Assembly: GCF_001039575.1 (NCBI RefSeq)
Contig: NZ_JIBT01000003.1
Location: 1 to 64,000, forward strand
Length of the DNA: 64,000 nt
Origin: Halomonas sp. PR-M31
GTDB lineage: Bacteria > Pseudomonadota > Gammaproteobacteria > Pseudomonadales > Halomonadaceae
Reading direction: 5' to 3'
A program made the position numbers and the translations under genes. Below are positions 55,339 to 64,000 of the stretch, in pieces; position 1 is the stretch's first letter, and every line of letters begins with the position of its first letter. The notes under the pieces are model-generated. The model worked only from the letters and a program-made list of their open reading frames with translations, made no database searches and had not been told where the DNA came from.

Positions 55339-58300
55339 ATGAATGATGCGGCCTTGAGAGAACTCGCCAATGCCGTCGGGTTGATCGAGCAGTGGGAAGA
55401 CAGCGAAGGCAATCAGTGTCGTCTTGACGACGAGACCCGCCATACCCTGCTCGCGGCACTTGGCTTTGACGTCAACGATGAAGAGACGATGCGCGCCAGC
55501 GCCAAACGCCTGCAGCGGCTATATCACCCAGCCAGTCTTGATGAGCTGCCGCCACTGATCAGCGTGGATTGCGATACGCCCATCGAACTGCCATGCCCAC
55601 TCAGGGCGGGCACGACATTCAAGGTGATACTGGAAACCGGCGAAGAGCGGGAAGGGCAAGTCGATGATCATGGCCGCTTACCCGCCATCGAGAGCCCAGG
55701 CTACCATCGCCTGGTGCTGGGCGAAGCGACGGCGACACTGGCCGTAGCGCCCCAGCGCTGTTTCAGCGTCGCGGATGCCTGCAACAACACCGGCGCGGAC
55801 ACACCCACCGAGCCACATCTGTGGGGACTGGCGGTGCAGGTGTATTCCCTGCGCCGTGCTGGCGCTGGAGGCATCGGTGATATTCTGGCATTGGCAGCGC
55901 TTGGGCGAGCCGCCGCTGCCCAACAGGCGGATGCCCTGGTCATCAGCCCCATGCATGCCATGTTCAGTGCCGATACTCAGCGCTACAGCCCTTACTCTCC
56001 GTCCAGCCGCCTGTTGTTCAACGTGCTGTATGCCTCGCCGCGGATCGTGCTGGACCAGGAGCTGGTCGAAGAGGCCATTGACCGGTGCGGCTTGCAAGAT
56101 GAACTTGCGCATCTGGAAGCCGCGGAGCTCATCGACTGGCCGGCAGCGGCGCAGGCTAAGTTGACCTGGCTACGTGAGCTTTTCGCCATGTTCCAGGAGT
56201 GCAGCGATCAAGGTGATGAAACCGATGCCCAGAAACGCAGGTTCAATGCGTTTCGTGCCGCGGGGGGAGAGTTGCTCGAGGATCACTGTCGTTTCGAAGC
56301 CCTGCGAAGGGCGCGTCCGGAAGGCAACTGGCGCGACTGGCCCGAAGCCCTGCGCGATCCACGCAGTCATGAGGTTGCGCAATTCGCTCGGGAAAATGCG
56401 CAGGAAGTGACGTTTCACGCCTTTCTGCAATGGCTGGTGGCGGAAGGGTTGGAGTATGCCCAGGACAATATGCGCGACGATGGCATGGCCCTTGGGATAA
56501 TTGCCGATCTGGCGGTCGGGGCGGACGGCGCCGGTAGCCAGACCTGGAGCCGTCAGGAAGAGATGCTCGAAGGGGTCTCCATCGGTGCACCGCCAGACTC
56601 GTTCAACGTGCACGGGCAGGACTGGGGCCTGGCCTCGTTTTCGCCCCACGGCCTGGTGCGCTCCGGGTTTCGCAGCTTCATCGACATGCTGCGCACGGCG
56701 TTCCGTCATGCCGGCGGGCTGCGTATCGATCATATCCTGGGGCTACTGCGGCTGTGGCTGGTGCCTCATGGCGCTTCGCCCAGGCAGGGCGGTTACATTC
56801 GCTTTCCCTTGAACGACATGCTGCGTCTGGTGGCCCTGGAGTCCTGGCGTCATCGCGCCATCGTCATTGGCGAGGATTTGGGCACCGTGGCGCCGGGCTT
56901 TCGCGACCAGCTGAGAGAGCGTGGCATTCTGGGCATGCGCGTGCTCTGGTTCGAGCGCGACGAACAGGACGACTTCATTGCCTCAACCGAGTGGACGGAC
57001 CAGGCCGTGGCAATGTCCTCGACCCATGACCTGCCCACCGTGGCGGGCTGGTGGTCAGGGTATGACATCGATCTGCGCGATCGTTTCGGTCTGCTAGGGG
57101 ATGAACAGGATGCTGTCACGGAGCATCGCCAAAGAGACAAGGAGCGGGTGAGTCTGGCGCATGCTCTGGGCCTGATTGATTCCACCGAGAATCCGGCTAG
57201 TCTGTCCGCCGATGATATTCCCGTGACCACCGTGCTGGATGCCAGTGCCGCCTATCTCGGGCATACGCCGCCGCCCTTGGTGGTGGTGCCCATGGAGGAT
57301 GTTCTCGGGCTCGAACGACAGCCCAATCTGCCGGGCACCGTGGACGAACACCCCAATTGGCGTCGACGCTCGCCTGCACCGGTGGGGGAATTGCTCGAGG
57401 ACGCTTCGATACGCAAGCGCCTTAGGGGGCTTGATGACTCGCGCCGCAATGCTTCGACTCGTCCTTCTTCCGCGCAAGGTTCTTCAGAAAAGAAATCTCT
57501 ACAACCGCCTGAGGGCGAGGGTGACGTCTTGCCTACCGGCAGCATTCAAAAAGACAGCATTCAGAAAGAGGAGACAGGGAAGTTGTCCTCGACGAGCCCT
57601 ATTCGCGCTACCGTGCGCCTGCAGTTTCACTCCGAGTTCACCCTGGACGATGCGCTACCCTGGATCGACTACTACGCGGATCTGGGTATCAGTCATGTCT
57701 ATGCGTCGCCCCTGCTGGCCTCGCGTAGCGGTTCGACCCACGGCTACGACGGCATCGACCCGACCCGACTCGATCCGGAGCTGGGTGGCGAAGAAGCGCT
57801 GGAGCGTCTGGTTGCCAAGCTGCGTGAACGGAACATGGGGTTGATACTCGATATCGTACCCAATCACGTGGCGGTGGGCGGCTCCGAAAACCTGTGGTGG
57901 CAGGATGTGCTGACCCAAGGCCAGCGTAGCCCCTATGCCAAGTTCTTCGATATCGACTGGCATTCGCCGGACCCGCTGCTCAATGGCAAGGTGCTGCTAC
58001 CCTTTCTCGGCGGCCCCTATGGCGACATACTGCATTCCGGAGAATTAAGGCTGAATTACGAGGCGTCGACTGCCGGTTTTTATGTCGCCTATCACGAGCA
58101 CCATTTCCCCATCGACCCGGTGTATTACGGCGCCATCTTGCAGCATGCCAACGAGGATGCCTTGCGTTCCTTGGCAACATGCTTCGATGAAGCGCAAACG
58201 AGTGCCGATCCTCAGCGTTTGTTGATCGAGGCGCGGGAGCGTCTTGCCCAGGCCAGCGAGAAAGCGGATCTGCAGCCTGCATTGCAGCATTTCGACACGA

Positions 58301-60378
58301 CCAGCGAGCAGGGGGCCCGTGCGCTGCACGATTTGCTCGAGAAACAGCACTACCGGCTGGCTTTCTGGCGCACGGCCTCCGATGAGATCAACTGGCGTCG
58401 TTTTTTCGATATTACTGAGCTTGGCGGGCTTCGAGTCGAGCTGCCGGAGGTTTTCGATGCCACCCACAGCGTGATCCTGCGTCTGGTGGAACGAGGCTGG
58501 GTCGACGGCCTGCGGGTCGATCACGTGGATGGTCTGGCGGACCCCGGGGGCTATTGCCGCAAGCTGCGCCAGTGCCTGCAGGATCTGGCGCAGCACCGTC
58601 CGGATGACGTGCCGCGTTATGTTGCGCTCTATGTAGAGAAGATCTTGGCGGAGGGGGAAACCCTTCACACGGATTGGGGCGTGGACGGCACCACCGGTTA
58701 CGAGTTCATGAATGAAGTATCCGGGCTGCAGCACGACCCGGACGGCGCGGCTCCATTGCGTACCCTATGGCGAGAAACAAGCGGTCGCGGCAGCGATTTT
58801 CTTATCGAGGTGCGCAAGGCTCGGGCGGAAATGCTCGATAGCGCCTTGTCCAGCGAGTTTCACGCCTGTGCTCGGGCTCTGCAGGCCTTGGCACGACACG
58901 ATACGGCGACCCGGGACATTACCCTTGGCGCCATCGAGCGGGTACTCAAGGCACTGGTGGTGCATTTTCCTGTCTATCGCACCTACGCGGATGAGAAGGG
59001 GCGCCCTGAAGTCGATCGAGCGCATTTCGAACAGGCAAAGGTCGAGGCGCGTCGTGACGTCAACCCGCCGGAGCGCGATCTGCTCGACCAGTTCGATCGC
59101 TGGCTCGGGGGAGAAGCCCCCGAGGCCTGTCAGGATGAACGAGAGCGATCGTTGCGTCTTCGGGCCATTCAGCGCTTTCAGCAGCTGACCTCGCCGGTGG
59201 CTGCCAAGGCGGTGGAAGACACCGCCGGCTATCGTTCGGCGGTATTGATCTCACGCAACGACGTGGGCTTTGATCCGCAGAACTTCAGCCACACCCCGGC
59301 GTATTTCCATGAGGCGTGCCGCCAGCGTGCCGAGCAGTTTCCGCTATCTCTCGTCACCACCGCCACTCACGATCACAAGCGCGGTGAGGATGTGCGTGCC
59401 CGACTGGCGGCGCTCAGTGAGCTGCCTTGGATATTTGCGGAGCAGGTGCGCCGCTGGCGCGAGAAGGCGGCATCGCAGCGAGAGGAGCAAAGCGCGGGTG
59501 TGGCGCCCTCGCCGGCAGACGAGCTGATTCTTTATCAGATGTTGCTGGGGGCCTGGGCGCCGACCCTCGATCGTGAGGATGGCGAGGCCATGAACGGCTT
59601 TGCCGAGCGTCTTGCCCAGTGGCAGGAAAAAGCACTGCGTGAGGCCAAACTACGCAGTCACTGGCTATGGCCCGATAGCGATTACGAGAACGCTTGTCGG
59701 AATTTCCTGTTCGGTTTGATCGAAGACACCGCGCTGCGCGATGAGCTGAGCGATACAGCGCGAGCCCTGGACCTGCCTGGAGCGGTCAATGGCCTGGTAC
59801 AGGTGGTGCTACGCATGACCGTGCCCGGGGTACCGGATCTCTATCAGGGAACGGAGTTTTGGGATTACAGCCTGGTGGACCCGGACAATCGTCGCAGCGT
59901 CGATCACCAGGCGCGTCAAACGGCGCTCGAAAAGCATTCATCGCCACAAGAAGCGCTTGAGCACTGGCGCGATGGACGCGTCAAGCAAGCGGTCATCGCC
60001 CGGTTGCTTGCAATACGAAGCGAGTCTCCCTCCCTCTTTGCCCAGGGCGACTACACTGCCATGACGGTAGAGGGAAATCGAAAGGAGCATGTGGTGGCCT
60101 TCAGCCGCAAGCATGCACAACAGGCGCTGCTAGTGGTCGTGCCACGGCTGCCTGTAGCCATGCTCGAGTCCGCCACGTTGCCATTGATCCCCACTGAAGA
60201 ATGGGGAGATGCGCAGCTGCAAATACCGGAATCACTGCAAGGCCAATGGCGTGACGTGTTGACCGGTAATACCGTGGAACTGAATCAAGAAACGGTAATG
60301 ATCAGTGAATTGCTGGCACATTTTACTGCCGGCGTGTTTGTCAGTATTGGAGTGGGGGAGCATGAAAATGACCGATGA
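55339..60378 (+). CDS. Bifunctional MalQ-TreY fusion: 4-alpha-glucanotransferase / malto-oligosyltrehalose synthase
   Basis: One open frame of 1679 residues. The MalQ (GH77) part, about residues 1-695, has catalytic D464 (GLRIDH), E512 (IGEDLGTV) and D564 (STHDLPTVAGWW). The TreY part starts near residue 757 (TVRLQFHSEFTLDDALPWIDYYADLGI) and has D1061 (LRVDHVDGLADP), E1100 (YVEKILAEGE) and D1345 (TATHDHKRGED). All active-site residues are present. A hydrophilic linker of about 60 residues joins them and contains a tandem repeat (SIQKD-SIQKE). The ATG at 55339 follows AAGGA; one at 55330 overlaps treZ. A fusion with this domain order is known in other bacteria, as I recall. An artefactual join by an indel is discussed in the findings. 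Confidence 0.9.
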   Translation: MNDAALRELANAVGLIEQWEDSEGNQCRLDDETRHTLLAALGFDVNDEETMRASAKRLQRLYHPASLDELPPLISVDCDTPIELPCPLRAGTTFKVILETGEEREGQVDDHGRLPAIESPGYHRLVLGEATATLAVAPQRCFSVADACNNTGADTPTEPHLWGLAVQVYSLRRAGAGGIGDILALAALGRAAAAQQADALVISPMHAMFSADTQRYSPYSPSSRLLFNVLYASPRIVLDQELVEEAIDRCGLQDELAHLEAAELIDWPAAAQAKLTWLRELFAMFQECSDQGDETDAQKRRFNAFRAAGGELLEDHCRFEALRRARPEGNWRDWPEALRDPRSHEVAQFARENAQEVTFHAFLQWLVAEGLEYAQDNMRDDGMALGIIADLAVGADGAGSQTWSRQEEMLEGVSIGAPPDSFNVHGQDWGLASFSPHGLVRSGFRSFIDMLRTAFRHAGGLRIDHILGLLRLWLVPHGASPRQGGYIRFPLNDMLRLVALESWRHRAIVIGEDLGTVAPGFRDQLRERGILGMRVLWFERDEQDDFIASTEWTDQAVAMSSTHDLPTVAGWWSGYDIDLRDRFGLLGDEQDAVTEHRQRDKERVSLAHALGLIDSTENPASLSADDIPVTTVLDASAAYLGHTPPPLVVVPMEDVLGLERQPNLPGTVDEHPNWRRRSPAPVGELLEDASIRKRLRGLDDSRRNASTRPSSAQGSSEKKSLQPPEGEGDVLPTGSIQKDSIQKEETGKLSSTSPIRATVRLQFHSEFTLDDALPWIDYYADLGISHVYASPLLASRSGSTHGYDGIDPTRLDPELGGEEALERLVAKLRERNMGLILDIVPNHVAVGGSENLWWQDVLTQGQRSPYAKFFDIDWHSPDPLLNGKVLLPFLGGPYGDILHSGELRLNYEASTAGFYVAYHEHHFPIDPVYYGAILQHANEDALRSLATCFDEAQTSADPQRLLIEARERLAQASEKADLQPALQHFDTTSEQGARALHDLLEKQHYRLAFWRTASDEINWRRFFDITELGGLRVELPEVFDATHSVILRLVERGWVDGLRVDHVDGLADPGGYCRKLRQCLQDLAQHRPDDVPRYVALYVEKILAEGETLHTDWGVDGTTGYEFMNEVSGLQHDPDGAAPLRTLWRETSGRGSDFLIEVRKARAEMLDSALSSEFHACARALQALARHDTATRDITLGAIERVLKALVVHFPVYRTYADEKGRPEVDRAHFEQAKVEARRDVNPPERDLLDQFDRWLGGEAPEACQDERERSLRLRAIQRFQQLTSPVAAKAVEDTAGYRSAVLISRNDVGFDPQNFSHTPAYFHEACRQRAEQFPLSLVTTATHDHKRGEDVRARLAALSELPWIFAEQVRRWREKAASQREEQSAGVAPSPADELILYQMLLGAWAPTLDREDGEAMNGFAERLAQWQEKALREAKLRSHWLWPDSDYENACRNFLFGLIEDTALRDELSDTARALDLPGAVNGLVQVVLRMTVPGVPDLYQGTEFWDYSLVDPDNRRSVDHQARQTALEKHSSPQEALEHWRDGRVKQAVIARLLAIRSESPSLFAQGDYTAMTVEGNRKEHVVAFSRKHAQQALLVVVPRLPVAMLESATLPLIPTEEWGDAQLQIPESLQGQWRDVLTGNTVELNQETVMISELLAHFTAGVFVSIGVGEHENDR

Positions 60379-60961
60379 CGAACTGCGTGTACGCCAGCTG
60401 GCGTATCGCATCTGGGAATCCGAAGGGCGTCCAGACGGCCAGCAGCAGCGCCATTGGGAAATGGCACTGAAAATCGTGGCGGCGGAGCAATCCTCCGGCC
60501 ATGAGACGAATCTGGATGAGGAAGGGGAAGCCAAGGAAGAGGAGCCCGTTCTGGACGACGAGCTGCCGCTTGAAAACGACGAACGGGGCATCGAGGAGAA
60601 TCGCTTGCCTTTGGAGAACCCTGAAGCTGATTCCATGCTGGACCCGGACGGTGATGCGACTCTCGAGGAGGCGCCTTATCGCGACGACACGCTGATTACC
60701 CAGGATACTCCAGTACAGGATCGGGCCGAGCCCACGGAGGAACCGCTTGAAAAGAGCGTCGAGGTAAACGATCCCTCCGCGGAATCCGAGGTCGAGTTCA
60801 AGCGTGTGCCCAGACAGCGCTCGACGAGTAAGAGCGCTGCGAGTAAACAGGCGGCAGACAAGGAACCGGCAAAAAAGGCAGCCAAACCCGCTGCGAAGAA
60901 GACGACTTCCTCCAAGACCGCATCGATAAAGAAAACCACGACCCGGTCACGCAAAACCTGA
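60368..60961 (+). CDS. DUF2934 protein with acidic middle and histone H1-like tail
   Basis: 197 residues. The N-terminal DUF2934 motif (LRVRQLAYRIWESEGRPDGQQQRHWEMALKI) is a short helical domain found in trehalose/glycogen clusters of pseudomonads. A very acidic segment follows (residues about 40-125, with many Glu and Asp), then a basic Lys/Ala-rich tail (KSAASKQAADKEPAKKAAK, then KKTTSSKTASIKKTTTRSRKT). The tail looks like histone H1 or AlgP. GGGGGAG seven bases before the ATG at 60368 decides the start, which lies inside the end of the malQ-treY gene. Function unknown. Confidence 0.8.
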   Translation: MTDDELRVRQLAYRIWESEGRPDGQQQRHWEMALKIVAAEQSSGHETNLDEEGEAKEEEPVLDDELPLENDERGIEENRLPLENPEADSMLDPDGDATLEEAPYRDDTLITQDTPVQDRAEPTEEPLEKSVEVNDPSAESEVEFKRVPRQRSTSKSAASKQAADKEPAKKAAKPAAKKTTSSKTASIKKTTTRSRKT

Positions 60962-61040
60962 ATATTTAACGAAGGATCCGCTTGCCCAACGCGAGGTCGT
61001 TTCGCGGGTGGGGTCAGGCATGCCACTCCAAGGATGAAAC

Positions 61041-63241
<2,201 letters not shown>

Positions 63242-63308
63242 GCAAATGCTTTCATAGGTCGGTGTTTGATCGTTCATTTGCTCGAAAGGACATAAGGAGC
63301 ATGTCGCG

Positions 63309-64000
63309 ATGAGTCTTTCATCTCGTCCTTCGTTAGCGGGGGACGCCGCTGGCGCCAAAACAGCGAGCCTGAAAACAGCAGACGTCGAAACAAATGAGAC
63401 TGAGGTAAAAGACGCCGATGTGCAGGCGGCGGCAAGATCGTCTCGAATTGCCATCGAGGCGGTGAAGCCGAGTCTCGACGACGGCCGTTTCGCGCCCAAG
63501 ACCGTGGTGAACGACCCGGTGCCCCTGTCGGCGGTCATTTTTGCCGACGGTCACGACGTGCTGGCCGCCCAGGTGAGCTGGACCGATCCTCAAGGCGTGA
63601 CCCGAGAAGCGCCCTTTAGGCTGGCCCGCCCCCTGGGGCTGGATGTCTGGGAGGGCCAGTTCACACCAACCCAGGTAGGACGCCATCAGTTCGTCATCGA
63701 GGCCTGGTGGGACATTTATGCCACCTACCGGGATGAGCTTGCCAAGAAGCACCAGGCCGGGGTGCCCGTCGAGCTCGAGCTCGAGGAAGGACGTCGCCTG
63801 GTGGAAAGCGCAGCCCAGCGCAGCGAAGGCGAGCTGGGCGAGAACCTTTCTGGAGTGCTGGCGCGTTTCGAGCAGGCGCAGCAGAACAGCCAACGAGTGG
63901 AGGTGCTTCTCGATTCTACCACTGCACATCTGATGGCGGCGGCGGACACGCGTGCACACCTCAGCCGTAGTGACGTCGTTTACCCCTTGGACGTGGACCG
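63309..64000 (+). CDS. glgE: Alpha-1,4-glucan:maltose-1-phosphate maltosyltransferase GlgE (5' part)
   Basis: Uses maltose-1-phosphate to extend alpha-glucan. Only the first 230 residues lie in the window. After a variable Ala/Thr-rich N-terminus (residues 1-45), the GlgE N-terminal domain is clear: IAIEAVKPSLDDGRFAPKTVVNDPVPLSAVIFADGHDVLAAQVSW, then GLDVWEGQFTPTQVGRHQFVIEAWWD and ELEEGRRLVESAAQ. Start ATG 63309 with AGGAG upstream; the ATG at 63301 runs into a stop. Runs off the right edge. Confidence 0.93.
   Translation, partial: MSLSSRPSLAGDAAGAKTASLKTADVETNETEVKDADVQAAARSSRIAIEAVKPSLDDGRFAPKTVVNDPVPLSAVIFADGHDVLAAQVSWTDPQGVTREAPFRLARPLGLDVWEGQFTPTQVGRHQFVIEAWWDIYATYRDELAKKHQAGVPVELELEEGRRLVESAAQRSEGELGENLSGVLARFEQAQQNSQRVEVLLDSTTAHLMAAADTRAHLSRSDVVYPLDVD

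Overview
The window looks like chromosomal DNA of a halophilic gammaproteobacterium of the Halomonas type. This is inferred from GC-rich coding DNA, a glgA-treZ-malQ/treY-glgX-glgE trehalose/alpha-glucan cluster, two TRAP transporters (one followed by a universal stress protein, as in the TeaABCD arrangement), a phasin, and an IscR-like regulator heading a SUF operon. I see no insertion sequence, prophage, CRISPR array or rRNA. There is one tRNA, Gly(CCC).

Layout. 1-1.1 kb: UDP-glucose dehydrogenase, running off the left edge. 1.6-7.7 kb: SUF iron-sulfur operon, Rrf2 regulator-sufB-sufC-sufD-sufS-sufT, with a REP-like repeat cluster between sufB and sufC. 7.7-12.7 kb: a YdcF/SanA-like membrane protein, a periplasmic polysaccharide lyase, a small helical protein, and a DUF3549-rimB-rimK operon. 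13-15.3 kb: a polar amino acid (cystine-like) ABC transporter, then YqcC and a gamma-glutamylcyclotransferase-like protein. 16.2-17.4 kb: an OmpW porin and a YbgE-like membrane protein. 17.4-23.2 kb: proline use (putP, short putA, AraC-type regulator). 23.2-27.7 kb: small proteins, tRNA-Gly, a CBS protein, a stand-alone dihydrolipoamide dehydrogenase-like flavoprotein, Pmp3 and GlcG. 27.7-34.7 kb: glycolate oxidase glcDEF, a YfeH-like transporter and an LldP/GlcA permease. 35-38.8 kb: a GST and an aaeXAB-like efflux operon. 39-40.7 kb: phasin, a low-complexity protein and a DUF192 protein. 40.8-43.6 kb: DctPQM-type TRAP transporter. 43.6-49.2 kb: HDAC-family protein, TAXI TRAP transporter and UspA. 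49.4-50.2 kb: DUF2189 membrane protein. 50.5-64 kb: trehalose/alpha-glucan operon glgA, a degenerate glgB, treZ, a malQ-treY fusion, a DUF2934 protein, glgX and the start of glgE.

How it fits together. The last operon should build alpha-glucan with GlgA and GlgE, remodel it with MalQ and GlgX, and release trehalose through TreY and TreZ. That is a compatible-solute and storage pathway suited to a salt-stressed cell. Its most unusual member is a GlgB-like protein that keeps the branching-enzyme C-terminal half but has lost all the catalytic residues and the N-terminal module. Glycolate oxidase and its likely permease share an exact 11-bp operator-like word.

Data quality. Six otherwise normal genes (ugd, sufC, the TRAP dctP and dctQ, glgA, glgX) are each broken by exactly one missing base, and in every case one added base restores the conserved reading. 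I read these as sequencing or assembly indels rather than decay. Each is annotated here as one frameshifted gene.
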